DNA from: an uncultured Clostridia bacterium
GTDB lineage: Bacteria > Bacillota > Clostridia > Oscillospirales > Ruminococcaceae
Reading direction: 5' to 3'
Length of the DNA: 38,753 nucleotides
Assembly: GCA_944386045.1 (NCBI GenBank)
Contig: CALWZO010000009.1
Coordinates: 1-38,753, forward strand
This document shows, one piece after another, positions 23,194 through 32,392 of this stretch. The translations under genes and the position numbers were made by a program. The notes below the pieces were generated by a model that saw only the letters and a list, made by a program, of their open reading frames with translations, was not told the origin of the DNA and made no database searches. Every line of letters begins with the position of its first letter. The first letter of the stretch is position 1.

Positions 23194-24207
23194 ATGACAC
23201 TTGCAGAAAAAATAATGAGTTTAAGAAAGAAAAACGGCTGGTCCCAGGAAGAGCTGGCCGAAAAACTGAATGTGTCCAGACAGTCGGTTTCCAAATGGGA
23301 AAGCGGTGTCAGCATTCCGGATATATCCAAAATTTTGCTGATGGGCGAGATTTTTTCCGTCACAACAGACTATCTGCTGAAAGACAGTGAGCAGGATGAA
23401 AATTACCGGCCGCAGCTGCCGGCCGGCACGGATGACAGCGAGCAGTTTGATACTTTTGAAACCGAAGGAGTGCCCGTCAGCCTTCAGATGGCGGGAGAAT
23501 ATTTGGAACGGGTAAGGGGTGCTTCTTCTTACATAGCCTTCGGCGTGTCATTGTGCATATGCAGTCCGATAGCTATTTTGCTTTTGGCAGCAGCCCAGGA
23601 AGAAAAGCTTTTATCCATAAGCGAAAACCTGGCGGCTGTCCTGGGTTTGTCCGCCCTCTTTTTGCAGATAGCAGCAGCGGTATTTATATTTATCACCAAA
23701 GGGTTTTCCCTTAACAGATACGAATTTATTGAAAAGGAAAACCTGGCTTTACAGTACGGAATAGAGTCTATGGTTTTGAGAAGAAAAGAAGCTTTTCAGC
23801 CTGCTTTTAAAATGAGCATCGCCGTCGGCGTGGTGATGATTTTGCTGGCTTTTATTCCGTTCCTTGCCATAATCATAATGTCCCGGACTGAATTTGCCAC
23901 GGCGCTGAGCCTGTGCTTTCTGCTGCTTGTGGTCAGCTGTGCGGTATTTATGTTTGTAAAAAGCGGTATGATATATTCCAGCTTTGACAAACTTTTGCAG
24001 CAGGGGGATTACAGTATGGAAAACAAGGCCAAAAGCAAAAAACTGGAAGGTTTTGTGGGGGCGTACTGGTGTGTTGTCACGGCGATATTTCTTGCTGTCA
24101 GCTTTATAAACAACAGCTGGCGGATAAGCTGGGTGATATGGCCTGTTGCAGCCGTGGCATTTGCCGCAATATATACATTTCTCCACCGGTATATAAAAGG
24201 CAAATAA
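23194..24207 (+). CDS. membrane-anchored XRE-family regulator
   Basis: The 337-residue protein has an N-terminal XRE helix-turn-helix (MTLAEKIMSLRKKNGWSQEE, then NVSRQSVSKWESGVSIPDIS, residues 1-65). After a short acidic linker come about six hydrophobic segments (for example IAFGVSLCICSPIAILLLAA and SIAVGVVMILLAFIPFLAII). Such proteins are thought to sense envelope or membrane signals and regulate neighbouring transport genes; the signal is unknown. It lies just outside the prophage, has its own promoter and ends at a strong terminator, so I treat it as a host gene. The earlier in-frame start at 23173 lacks a binding site. Confidence 0.82.
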   Translation: MTLAEKIMSLRKKNGWSQEELAEKLNVSRQSVSKWESGVSIPDISKILLMGEIFSVTTDYLLKDSEQDENYRPQLPAGTDDSEQFDTFETEGVPVSLQMAGEYLERVRGASSYIAFGVSLCICSPIAILLLAAAQEEKLLSISENLAAVLGLSALFLQIAAAVFIFITKGFSLNRYEFIEKENLALQYGIESMVLRRKEAFQPAFKMSIAVGVVMILLAFIPFLAIIIMSRTEFATALSLCFLLLVVSCAVFMFVKSGMIYSSFDKLLQQGDYSMENKAKSKKLEGFVGAYWCVVTAIFLAVSFINNSWRISWVIWPVAAVAFAAIYTFLHRYIKGK

Positions 24208-24227
24208 AATTAAGCGGATATAAAAAT

Positions 24228-24275
24228 AAAACCTGCTTTATATCGTAAATACGGTATAAAGCAGGTTTTGCTTTT
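24228..24275. terminator. bidirectional terminator between the XRE regulator and carB
   Basis: An 18-base stem (AAACCTGCTTTATATCGT / ACGGTATAAAGCAGGTTT) with a four-base loop. It has A-rich sequence on the left and TTTTGCTTTTG on the right, so it can end both converging transcripts. Confidence 0.9.
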
Positions 24276-24286
24276 GTATATAATTT

Positions 24287-27200
24287 TTACAGCAGATTGC
24301 CGGGAAGACTGCTGTCCACTGTGGAAATCGGTATGGTCATTTCTTCCAGTACCTCCAGCAACACCCTTACAGTGTCCAGTGAAGTGAACACCTGCAGGTT
24401 GTTCTGGATGGCGCTCTGGCGTATTGCAATTCCGTCCCGGTCGCCTTTGTCGGAGGATACAGGGCGTGTATTTATCACATAGCTTATGCGGCCGGAATGT
24501 ATAAGGTCGATGATTTCACGGCTGCCTTCGCTGATTTTCTTTCTGGAACGGGTTCGTATGCCGTTTGCTTTCAGGAAAGCGGCTGTGCCCATGGTAGCCT
24601 CAATTCCAAATCCCATGTCGTAAAATCTTTTTATAAGCGGCAGGGCTTCCTGTTTGTCCTCGTCGGCAATGGTAACAAAAACGGCACCGTATATGGGCAT
24701 TTTTACTCCGGATGCCACAAGAGCTTTGTACATTGCCCTGTGCAGTTTCCTGTCATATCCTATGGCTTCACCGGTGGATTTCATCTCCGGTGACAGGTAA
24801 ACATCCATACCCTTGAGCTTTGAGAAGGAAAATGCCGGTGCTTTTACATAGTAGCGCCTTTTTTCTTTGGGGTATATGGTGTTTATACCCTGCCGTGGCA
24901 GGTTTTCACCCAGCATTACCAATGTGGCTATATCAGCCAGGCTGTAGCCGGTCGCCTTTGACAGGAGGGGAACAGTCCTGGAAGAACGGGGGTTGACTTC
25001 TATAATATATACATTCTCGTCTTTGTCCACGATAAACTGTATGTTGTACAGTCCTATAATGCCTATTCCAAGACCCAGCATACGGGTGTAATTGATTATG
25101 GTGTCTTTTACCTTGTCTGAAAGGCTGTAGCTGGGGTATACGCTTATAGAGTCGCCGGAATGGACGCCGGTTCTTTCCACCAGTTCCATAATTCCGGGAA
25201 TGAATACATTTTCACCGTCACACACTGCGTCAACTTCCACTTCCTTGCCCATGATGTATTTGTCCACAAGGACAGGCTTGTCCACATCTATGTCAACTGC
25301 GTTTTGCAGATAGTGGATAAGGGTGGCTTCATCGGCGACAATCTGCATGGCCCTGCCGCCCAGTACATAGCTGGGCCTTACAAGCACCGGGAAGCCCAGC
25401 CGGCGGGCGGCTTCCACGCCTTCCTGAACACTTGTGACGGCTTTGCCTTTCGGCTGCGGAATATTCAGGTCAAGCAGCAGCTTTTCAAAGCTGTCGCGGT
25501 TTTCGGCTTTCCGTATTGCTTCGCAGTCGGTGCCGATAATCTTTACACCTCTGTCCCGCAGGCTTTGTGCCAGGTTGATGGCGGTCTGTCCGCCAAGGGT
25601 CACTATAACACCTTCAGGTTTTTCCAGGTTGATTATATTCATCACATCTTCGGTGCACAGAGGCTCGAAATACAGTTTGTCAGAGCAGGTGTAGTCGGTG
25701 GATACTGTTTCGGGGTTGTTGTTTATTATTATCGCTTCATAGCCAAAACTTTTGATTGTCTGTACTGCGTGTACTGTGGAGTAGTCAAACTCCACACCCT
25801 GGCCTATCCTTATGGGGCCGGAGCCCAGCACAATCACTTTTTTCCTGTCAGAAACCACCGATTCGTTTTCTTCCTCGTAGGTGGAGTAAAAATAGGGGAT
25901 ATAACTGTCAAATTCGCTGGCGCATGTGTCTATCATCTTGTATACAGGAATTATGCCGGCCGCCTGTCTTGCCGCAAAAATTTCCTTTTCGTCTTTGTTT
26001 TGGCAGCGGGCGATAAACCTGTCGGAGAAACCCATTCTTTTGGCTTTGTAAAGTGTGTCGCTGTCCAGAGGGGAGACTTTCACAGCTTCTTCCATAGCAA
26101 CCATATTGTTTATTCCGTCTATGAAAAATCTGTCTATCAGGCTGGCTGTGACTATATCTTTTACCGGCACTTTTCTGCGCAGCAGCTCTGCCACGGCAAA
26201 AATTCTGTCGTCGGTGCCGTCTTTTATATAGTCCATCAGCCGGCTGTCTGTCCACGGGTCAAATTTTGGCATGTGCAGATGATATACACCTGTTTCCAGT
26301 GACCTTACCGCTTTCAGCAGGCTTTCTTCAAAGGTGCGGCCTATGCTCATTACTTCGCCGGTGGCTTTCATCTGCGTGCCCAGGCTGTTGTCGGCGTCGA
26401 TGAATTTGTCAAAGGGGAAGCGGGGCATTTTGGTAACTACATAGTCCAGCGCCGGCTCGAAAGAAGCTGGAGTGTTGGCTATCTGTATTTCATCCAGCGT
26501 CATTCCCACACCTATCTTGGCGGAAACCCTGGCTATGGGATATCCGCTGGCTTTAGAGGCCAGCGCGGAGGAACGGGAAACCCTGGGGTTTACCTCTATC
26601 AGATAATAGCTGAAAGAATTGGGGTCTAGGGCAAACTGAACATTGCAGCCACCCTCTATCTTCAGTGCGCGTATTATTTTCAGTGCGCTGTCACGCAGCA
26701 TGTGGTATTCTTTGTTGGTCAAAGTCTGTGACGGACACACCACTATGGAGTCGCCGGTGTGTACCCCTACCGGGTCAAGGTTTTCCATATTGCATATGGT
26801 TATTGCAGTGTCGTTGGAGTCCCTCATAACCTCGTATTCAATTTCCTTGAAACCCTTTATACTTTTTTCAATCAGTACCTGGCTTACCGGGGACAGTTCC
26901 AGTGCGTTTTCCATAAGCTGTACAAACTGCCGGTCTTCATATGCAAAACCGCCGCCGGTACCGCCCAGGGTGAAAGCGGGACGCAGTACAACAGGATAGC
27001 CGATGTCATGGGCCACTTTCAGGCCGTCTTCGACAGTGGTGGCTATGTCAGAGGGCAGCACCGGCTCACCCAGCTGCTGGCACAGTTCCTTGAACATCTC
27101 CCTGTCTTCGGCCTTCTGTATGCTGTCAAAGGATGTACCCAGCAGTTCCACTCCGCATTCTGCAAGCACTCCTTTGCTGTGCAGTTTCATGGCAAGGTTC

Positions 27201-27487
27201 AGGCCGGTCTGGCCGCCTATTCCGGGCAGAATTGCGTCCGGCCTTTCCTTGCGTATAATTCTGGCGGCAAATTCCAGTGTCAGCGGTTCCATGTATACTT
27301 TGTCAGCCACTGATGTGTCTGTCATTATTGTGGCCGGGTTGGAATTGCACAGTATAACGGTGTATCCTTCCTCTTTCAGCGCCAGGCAGGCCTGGGTTCC
27401 GGCGTAGTCAAATTCGGCGGCTTGTCCGATGACAATGGGACCGGAGCCTATCACCAGAACTTTTTGTATATCTTTCCTTTTAGGCAT
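24287..27487 (-). CDS. carB: carbamoyl-phosphate synthase large chain
   Basis: The 1066-residue enzyme has the full family layout. The first ATP-grasp half begins [20 protein letters not shown] and includes [13 protein letters not shown] middle oligomerisation domain follows, then the second ATP-grasp half ([20 protein letters not shown]... [12 protein letters not shown]). A C-terminal MGS-like allosteric domain (about 930-1066) includes [15 protein letters not shown]. It makes carbamoyl phosphate from bicarbonate, ATP and ammonia supplied by CarA, for pyrimidine and arginine synthesis. Its start overlaps the carA stop by eight bases; it is the last gene of the leftward pyrG-carA-carB unit. 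Confidence 0.97.
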   Translation of the reverse strand: MPKRKDIQKVLVIGSGPIVIGQAAEFDYAGTQACLALKEEGYTVILCNSNPATIMTDTSVADKVYMEPLTLEFAARIIRKERPDAILPGIGGQTGLNLAMKLHSKGVLAECGVELLGTSFDSIQKAEDREMFKELCQQLGEPVLPSDIATTVEDGLKVAHDIGYPVVLRPAFTLGGTGGGFAYEDRQFVQLMENALELSPVSQVLIEKSIKGFKEIEYEVMRDSNDTAITICNMENLDPVGVHTGDSIVVCPSQTLTNKEYHMLRDSALKIIRALKIEGGCNVQFALDPNSFSYYLIEVNPRVSRSSALASKASGYPIARVSAKIGVGMTLDEIQIANTPASFEPALDYVVTKMPRFPFDKFIDADNSLGTQMKATGEVMSIGRTFEESLLKAVRSLETGVYHLHMPKFDPWTDSRLMDYIKDGTDDRIFAVAELLRRKVPVKDIVTASLIDRFFIDGINNMVAMEEAVKVSPLDSDTLYKAKRMGFSDRFIARCQNKDEKEIFAARQAAGIIPVYKMIDTCASEFDSYIPYFYSTYEEENESVVSDRKKVIVLGSGPIRIGQGVEFDYSTVHAVQTIKSFGYEAIIINNNPETVSTDYTCSDKLYFEPLCTEDVMNIINLEKPEGVIVTLGGQTAINLAQSLRDRGVKIIGTDCEAIRKAENRDSFEKLLLDLNIPQPKGKAVTSVQEGVEAARRLGFPVLVRPSYVLGGRAMQIVADEATLIHYLQNAVDIDVDKPVLVDKYIMGKEVEVDAVCDGENVFIPGIMELVERTGVHSGDSISVYPSYSLSDKVKDTIINYTRMLGLGIGIIGLYNIQFIVDKDENVYIIEVNPRSSRTVPLLSKATGYSLADIATLVMLGENLPRQGINTIYPKEKRRYYVKAPAFSFSKLKGMDVYLSPEMKSTGEAIGYDRKLHRAMYKALVASGVKMPIYGAVFVTIADEDKQEALPLIKRFYDMGFGIEATMGTAAFLKANGIRTRSRKKISEGSREIIDLIHSGRISYVINTRPVSSDKGDRDGIAIRQSAIQNNLQVFTSLDTVRVLLEVLEEMTIPISTVDSSLPGNLL

Positions 27488-28568
27488 TTTTGCTTTCCTC
27501 CAACATCTTTATAAACTGGTCGAACAGATATGCGCTGTCCTGGGGACCGGGCGCACTTTCCGGGTGATACTGAACGCAGAACACCCTTCTGGCCGGGTCT
27601 GCCACACCCTCTATGGTGTTGTCCAGCAGGTTTATATGGGTTACGGACAGACCGCTGCCTGCCAGGCTGTCGCTGTCAACTGCGTAGGAATGGTTTTGTG
27701 ATGTGATTTCCAGTTTGCCTGTGACAAGGTTTTTTACCGGGTGGTTTCCGCCGCGGTGGCCGAATTTCAGTTTGTATGTCTTTGCGCCGCAGGCCAGGGA
27801 TATTATCTGATGTCCCAGGCATATCCCAAATATGGGATATCTGCCTATAAGCCGTTTGATGGTGCTTATTGTGGGCGGCACATCGGTGGGGTCGCCGGGG
27901 CCGTTTGATATAAATATACCGTCGGGGGCCAGCGCCTCTATCTGCCGGACGCTTGTGTTCCACGGCACTATTGTGACGCTCACGCCCCTTCTGTTAAGGG
28001 AGCGCACTATATTTCTTTTCATGCCGCAGTCTATGGCAACCACATGATATTTTTCCTCCTCGGCAGGGCTGGTCCACATCTGTTTACAGCTTACCTTTGA
28101 TACGGCGTCCAGAGGAATGGATGTGTTTTTGAGAATTTCCACCCCTTCTTCCAGTGGTGTGTCAATGGAAGTGAACAGCACTTTGCGGCTGCCCAGGTCG
28201 CGTATGGAACGGGTGAGTTTTCTTGTATCAACACCGTAAATTCCGGGTATTGAATATCTTTTCATAACCCGGTCAAGAGTTTCCTTGCAGCGGAAATTAG
28301 AGGGCTTGTCGTTGTATTGCCTTACAATAAGTCCGCCGATTGACGGTATCCGTGTTTCATAGTCATCATCTGCCATGCCGTAGTTGCCTATCAGCGGGTA
28401 GGTCATCACCACTGCCTGATAGGTGTATGACGGGTCGGACAGTATCTCCTGATAGCCGACCATAGAGGTATTGAAAACGATTTCGCACACGCTGTCGCGC
28501 AGATCGCCAAAAGCGTAACCGCAGTATTCCTCGCCGTTTTCCAGTATTATCTTTCTGTTATAATCCAT
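27480..28568 (-). CDS. carA: carbamoyl-phosphate synthase small chain
   Basis: The 362-residue glutamine amidotransferase subunit is read from ATG 28568, with GGAAGG upstream inside the end of pyrG. The nine-residue longer frame lacks a site. The N-terminal CPSase domain ([30 protein letters not shown]) is followed by a class I amidotransferase with nucleophile Cys in FGICLGHQ and catalytic His-Glu in [13 protein letters not shown]. It hydrolyses glutamine and channels ammonia to CarB. Only four bases separate it from pyrG, so the three genes form one operon. Confidence 0.96.
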   Translation of the reverse strand: MDYNRKIILENGEEYCGYAFGDLRDSVCEIVFNTSMVGYQEILSDPSYTYQAVVMTYPLIGNYGMADDDYETRIPSIGGLIVRQYNDKPSNFRCKETLDRVMKRYSIPGIYGVDTRKLTRSIRDLGSRKVLFTSIDTPLEEGVEILKNTSIPLDAVSKVSCKQMWTSPAEEEKYHVVAIDCGMKRNIVRSLNRRGVSVTIVPWNTSVRQIEALAPDGIFISNGPGDPTDVPPTISTIKRLIGRYPIFGICLGHQIISLACGAKTYKLKFGHRGGNHPVKNLVTGKLEITSQNHSYAVDSDSLAGSGLSVTHINLLDNTIEGVADPARRVFCVQYHPESAPGPQDSAYLFDQFIKMLEESKNA

Positions 28569-28572
28569 TTTT

Positions 28573-30189
28573 TCAATCCTTCCGATTTTTATCATGCTGT
28601 TCCAGTGACGCTTTTATAAAGCCGCAGAACAAAGGGTGCGGTCTGTTTGGTCTGCTTTTGAATTCCGGGTGAAACTGAACGCCCACAAAGAAAGGATGGC
28701 CTTTGAGCTCCATCGCTTCCACCAGGCTGCCGTCAGGGGAAAGTCCGCTGGGGACAAGACCGTTTGAGCTCAGATGCGGTCTGTACCGGTTGTTCAGCTC
28801 GTAGCGGTGGCGATGACGCTCGCTTATCATATCTGTGCCGTAGCACTGTTCAAGCAGCGAGCCTTTTTCTATAGCGCAGGGATATGCGCCCAGGCGCAGG
28901 GTGCCGCCTTTGTTCACATCGTCGTTCTGACCTTCAAGGAAGTCCACCACTTTGTTTTTGCTGTCAGGGCCAAATTCGCCGGAGTTGGCGTCGGACAGCC
29001 CCAGCACATTCCTGGCAAATTCTATCACAGCAATCTGCATACCAAGGCATATTCCCAGGTATGGAATACGGTTTTTCCTGGCGTATTCAGCGGCCAGGAT
29101 TTTGCCCTCAATGCCCCTGTTTCCAAAACCGCCCGGGACTATTATTCCGTCTGAATTTTCCAGCAGTTCGGCTGCATTGTCCTTTGTGATTTTTTCCGAA
29201 TTGACCCAGTTCACATCTATTTTTACACCGTATTGATAGCCGGCATGCTGCATGGCCTCGGTCACTGACAGGTAGGCATCGTGCAGTTCCACATATTTGC
29301 CTACAAGGGATATGTTTATATGCTTTCTGATGTTTTTTATCTTTTCCACCATGGCTGTCCAGTCTGTCAGGTCAGGAGCCGGGGCCCGGATGTTAAGGTG
29401 TTTGCACACAATGTCGGAAAATCCGTTTTTTTCCAGGGCCAGAGGCACTTCGTACAGGTTTTGCAGTGTGATGTTTTCGATTACACATTCCGGCCGCACA
29501 TTGCAGAACAACGATATTTTCTGAAATATGGATTTTTCCAGTGGTCTGTCACACCTGAGGAGTATTATGTCGGGATGTATACCCATGGACTGAAGTTCTT
29601 TTACCGAATGCTGGGTGGGTTTTGACTTGTGTTCGTCAGAGCCGGCTATATAGGGCACCAGGGTAACATGGATAAATAGGCTGTTTTCCTTTCCCGCTTC
29701 CTGGGCAACCTGACGCACCGCTTCCAGGAAAGGCTGGCTTTCAATGTCGCCTACAGTTCCGCCTATCTCCGTGATAACCACATCAGCCTGGGTCTTGCTG
29801 CCTACATTGTATATAAATTCTTTAATTTCATTGGTGATATGAGGTATTACCTGTACAGTAGAGTCAAGATATTCTCCCTTGCGTTCCTTGTTAAGCACAT
29901 TCCAGTAGACCTTGCCGGTGGTAAGGTTGGAATATTTGTTCAGGTTTTCGTCGATAAACCTCTCGTAATGGCCCAGGTCCAGGTCTGTTTCGGCGCCGTC
30001 TTCGGTTACAAAAACTTCGCCGTGCTGGTATGGGCTCATGGTCCCGGGGTCAACATTTATATACGGGTCAAGCTTCTGTGAAGCCACTTTCAGCCCTTTG
30101 GCTTTCAACAGCCTTCCCAGGGAAGCAGCGGCTATGCCCTTTCCCAGTCCGGATACTACACCGCCTGTAACAAATATGTACTTAATCAT
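28573..30189 (-). CDS. pyrG: CTP synthase
   Basis: The 538-residue product begins [20 protein letters not shown], the universal start of CTP synthase; I therefore reject the 36-residue upstream extension. The synthetase domain ([35 protein letters not shown]) is followed by a glutaminase with Cys in YLGICLGMQ and His-Glu in [11 protein letters not shown]. It aminates UTP to CTP using glutamine. It is transcribed from a consensus promoter (30347-30375) through a leader with an intrinsic terminator, the standard place for CTP-sensitive attenuation. Genes carA and carB follow in the same unit. Confidence 0.97.
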   Translation of the reverse strand: MIKYIFVTGGVVSGLGKGIAAASLGRLLKAKGLKVASQKLDPYINVDPGTMSPYQHGEVFVTEDGAETDLDLGHYERFIDENLNKYSNLTTGKVYWNVLNKERKGEYLDSTVQVIPHITNEIKEFIYNVGSKTQADVVITEIGGTVGDIESQPFLEAVRQVAQEAGKENSLFIHVTLVPYIAGSDEHKSKPTQHSVKELQSMGIHPDIILLRCDRPLEKSIFQKISLFCNVRPECVIENITLQNLYEVPLALEKNGFSDIVCKHLNIRAPAPDLTDWTAMVEKIKNIRKHINISLVGKYVELHDAYLSVTEAMQHAGYQYGVKIDVNWVNSEKITKDNAAELLENSDGIIVPGGFGNRGIEGKILAAEYARKNRIPYLGICLGMQIAVIEFARNVLGLSDANSGEFGPDSKNKVVDFLEGQNDDVNKGGTLRLGAYPCAIEKGSLLEQCYGTDMISERHRHRYELNNRYRPHLSSNGLVPSGLSPDGSLVEAMELKGHPFFVGVQFHPEFKSRPNRPHPLFCGFIKASLEQHDKNRKD

Positions 30190-30283
30190 TTCAGATACCT
30201 CTTTTCCTGTAAAGTTAAATATAATATCGGCCGTAACTGCCCCCAAAACAGTGTAAAAAACACGCTTTTTCAGTTTCGGGCAC

Positions 30284-30328
30284 AAAAAAAGAGGCACCTT
30301 CTGTATCGGTGTGATACAAAAGACGCCT
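30284..30328 (-). terminator. pyrG leader attenuator (intrinsic terminator)
   Basis: On the minus strand, a 16-base-pair stem (AGGCGTCTTTTGTATC / GATACAGAAGGTGCCT, three wobble pairs, five-base loop) runs into CTTTTTTT. It lies in the pyrG leader about 10 bases from the predicted start and 95 bases before the start codon. The first transcribed bases, GGAAAAAAGGC, can pair with the 3' arm and U tract (GCCTCTTTTTT), offering an alternative antiterminator. In B. subtilis pyrG a comparable leader terminator responds to CTP through slippage at the transcript start; whether that mechanism operates here is inference. Confidence 0.8.
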
Positions 30329-30346
30329 TTGCCTTTTTTCCGAAAA

Positions 30347-30375
30347 ATTATACATCAAAAAAATATTGATGTCAA
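30347..30375 (-). promoter_or_regulatory. pyrG-carA-carB promoter
   Basis: Minus strand -35 TTGACA (30375-30370), 17-base spacer, -10 TATAAT (30352-30347): a perfect housekeeping promoter. The start falls on G at 30341 or 30340, giving a transcript that begins GGAAAAAAGG. Confidence 0.85.
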
Positions 30376-30410
30376 TAGCCATTTTAAAGTAAAATTATTT
30401 TATAAATAAA

Positions 30411-30439
30411 TGGACTTAAATTTGTCCTTATGATAAAAT
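30411..30439 (+). promoter_or_regulatory. candidate glnA promoter
   Basis: TGGACT (30411-30416), a 17-base spacer and TAAAAT (30434-30439) give a moderate promoter about 58 bases before the glnA start. It is back to back with the pyrG promoter in the same 300-base divergent gap; the rest of the gap is AT-rich and holds no gene. Confidence 0.5.
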
Positions 30440-30451
30440 ATTTCCATAAAA

Positions 30452-30474
30452 GGCAGGGGATAGGTCCCTTTGCC
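30452..30474 (+). promoter_or_regulatory. glnA leader hairpin with AUAGGU loop (possible ANTAR target)
   Basis: GGCAGGGG / CCCTTTGCC forms a stem around a six-base loop ATAGGT. The loop has A at position 1 and G at position 4, the bases that ANTAR antiterminators require. An ANTAR gene lies two genes downstream. Only one such hairpin is evident, whereas known targets carry two. The 3' arm can alternatively pair with GGCAGG just before the glnA start codon. Confidence 0.4.
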
Positions 30475-30496
30475 GTAAATAAAGGCAGGTTTTATA

Positions 30497-31708
30497 ATGG
30501 GATATTCACAACAGGAAGTTTTGCAATATGTGGAAGAAGGCGGTATAAAGTTTATCCGCCTGGCTTTTTGTGATGTATTTGGCAGGCAGAAAAACATAAC
30601 AATAATGCCGCAGGAACTGAAAAGGGCATTTGAATACGGCATAGCCATTGACGGGTCAGCCATCAGCGGTTTTGGCGACGAAACCCATTCGGATCTTCTG
30701 CTGCACCCGGAAGCAGATACGCTGATGGAGCTGCCCTGGAGGCCGGAACACGGCAAAATAGTAAGGATGTTTGCCAATATAACATATCCGGACGGCAGGC
30801 CTTTTGAATGTGATACCAGAAGACTGCTGAAAAAGGCAGTGAAAACGGCAGAGGAAAAAGGATACAGGTTTTATTTTGGGGCAGAGCGGGAATTTTATAT
30901 TTTCAGGCTTGATGAAAATGCCAACCCCACCCGAATTCCTCACGACAGCGCCGGATATATGGACCGGGCCCCGGAGGATAAGGGCGAAAATATACGCAGG
31001 GAGATATGCCTGACACTGGAAATGATGGGTATCCAGCCTGAAAGCTCTCACCATGAAGAGGGCCCCGGCCAAAATGAGATAGATTTCCGTTATTCGGACC
31101 CTATTACCGCGGCAGATAATTTTATGACATTTCAGACCATTGTCAAAACAGTGGCGGACAGAAACGGTCTTTATGCCGATTTTTCACCCAAACCCCTGGA
31201 AGACAGGCGGGGCAACGGACTGCATATAAACATATCGGTAAAATCTGACGACGGAAAAGACAGAATGAACTATATGATGGCAGGAATATTGGCCAGAATA
31301 AAAGAAATGACGTTGTTTCTCAACACAGAGGAAAATTCATACAGGCGTCTGGGAAAAAGCAAAGCGCCGGGTTATATATCCTGGTCCAGCGAAAATCGTT
31401 CCCAGCTTATCAGAATACCGGCCGCTTCCGGCGAATACCGCAGGGCCGAGCTCAGGTCGGCAGACCCGGCCGCAAACCCTTATCTGGCTTTTGCCCTTGT
31501 TATCTACGCATCACTGGACGGTATAGAAAACAGCCTTCAGCTTCCGCCGGCTGCAAATTTCAACTTTTTCAGTGCCGCCAAAAGCCTGCTGGAAAACTAC
31601 GAAAGGCTTCCATCCGGTCTTCAGGAGGCCAGAAAACTGGCTTTGGAAAGCAATTTTATAAAAGAATATATACCACAGCCAATCCTGGATATATACTGTG
31701 AGGAATAA
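30497..31708 (+). CDS. glnA: glutamine synthetase, short type I variant
   Basis: The 403-residue protein carries the conserved glutamine synthetase motifs: DGSAISGF, SSHHEEGPGQNEIDF, NGLHINIS, LIRIPAASGEYRRAELRSAD and PAANPYLAFA. It ligates ammonia to glutamate with ATP. It is about 40 residues shorter than the usual 440-residue type I enzyme. The closing helix (the segment after HFIEAK in B. subtilis) is absent; the sequence stops at FIKEYIPQPILDIYCEE. The stretch after GSAISGF (GDETHSD) also lacks the Arg used for glutamine feedback in B. subtilis (Arg62). The ANTAR regulator follows 20 bases later, as in the clostridial glnA-glnR arrangement. Confidence 0.93.
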   Translation: MGYSQQEVLQYVEEGGIKFIRLAFCDVFGRQKNITIMPQELKRAFEYGIAIDGSAISGFGDETHSDLLLHPEADTLMELPWRPEHGKIVRMFANITYPDGRPFECDTRRLLKKAVKTAEEKGYRFYFGAEREFYIFRLDENANPTRIPHDSAGYMDRAPEDKGENIRREICLTLEMMGIQPESSHHEEGPGQNEIDFRYSDPITAADNFMTFQTIVKTVADRNGLYADFSPKPLEDRRGNGLHINISVKSDDGKDRMNYMMAGILARIKEMTLFLNTEENSYRRLGKSKAPGYISWSSENRSQLIRIPAASGEYRRAELRSADPAANPYLAFALVIYASLDGIENSLQLPPAANFNFFSAAKSLLENYERLPSGLQEARKLALESNFIKEYIPQPILDIYCEE

Positions 31709-31728
31709 AAGAAAAAAGGAGGGCGTAT

Positions 31729-32310
31729 ATGAGCCTGGAAAACCGCGGTTACAGTATGTTGCTGGTATCATCGGACAAGGCTTTTGTCACAGCCCTTACG
31801 CCCCTGTTGCCGGAATCCATGCGCAACAACATCAAGACCGCATCGGACATCAGCGCCGCAAAGCGATTGCAGACGCAGATTGGTTTTGATTTTATAATAA
31901 TAAACTTTCCGTACAGCGAAGATGCAATACAGTTTGCCGTGGACGCAGGAGATCTGAAAAACAGCGTTGTGCTGTATATGGCCAGAAGCGAATTTTATGA
32001 AGATATGAACAGCAGGCTGAGTGCTTTCGGTGTTTTTACCATCGCAGTACCGACCAACCGCTATACTATGACCAGCGCGCTGAACTGGATGATTTCCGCC
32101 AGGGAAAAACTTCGCAAGCTGGAAACCCGGACAATGTCGGTACAGCGCAAGATGGAGGAAATAAGGATTGTAAACAGGGCCAAATGGCTTCTTATCAGCA
32201 AGCTGAATTACAGCGAACCCCAGGCCCACAGATATATTGAAAAAGAGGCCATGGACCAGTGTGTTTCACGCAGGCAGATAGCCGAAGATATAATAAAAAA
32301 TTATTCATAA
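31729..32310 (+). CDS. ANTAR-domain antiterminator with pseudo-receiver
   Basis: Of 193 residues, the first 120 or so form a receiver-like fold (MLLVSSDKAFVTALTPLL, GFDFIIINFPYSED), but the phosphoacceptor position after the third strand is Asn rather than Asp. Activation by phosphorylation is therefore unlikely. A coiled-coil helix (about 123-150) leads into a C-terminal ANTAR domain (AKWLLISKLNYSEPQAHRYI EKEAMDQ...RRQIAEDII), which binds RNA hairpins and prevents termination. Its position behind glnA matches the GlnR/NitR-type antiterminator reported for clostridial glnA. AAGGAGG precedes the start. Confidence 0.88.
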   Translation: MSLENRGYSMLLVSSDKAFVTALTPLLPESMRNNIKTASDISAAKRLQTQIGFDFIIINFPYSEDAIQFAVDAGDLKNSVVLYMARSEFYEDMNSRLSAFGVFTIAVPTNRYTMTSALNWMISAREKLRKLETRTMSVQRKMEEIRIVNRAKWLLISKLNYSEPQAHRYIEKEAMDQCVSRRQIAEDIIKNYS

Positions 32311-32392
32311 TATTTATAACGCAGTGCATAAATGCCGTTTCGCGGCAGGTAAAATGCGCGGCGCAGCGTCAATTTAAAAGGAGGATTTGTAT

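Noticed and set aside
23194..24207. XRE regulator as prophage repressor or moron
   Set aside because: It lies beyond the tRNA fragment taken as attR, has its own promoter and terminator, and is membrane-anchored, unlike phage repressors.
25160..26302. Long plus-strand open frame opposite carB (380 codons)
   Set aside because: It is antisense to a strongly conserved enzyme, has no ribosome binding site, and its amino-acid make-up (rich in Phe, His, Tyr, Val) reflects reversed codons.
30190..30297. 36-residue N-terminal extension of PyrG
   Set aside because: It runs through the leader that follows the attenuator; the conserved start [10 protein letters not shown] with GAGGT upstream decides the start at 30189.
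30376..30496. Glutamine riboswitch before glnA
   Set aside because: Those RNAs are known from cyanobacteria and marine metagenomes; the conserved three-way junction is not seen here, only one simple hairpin.
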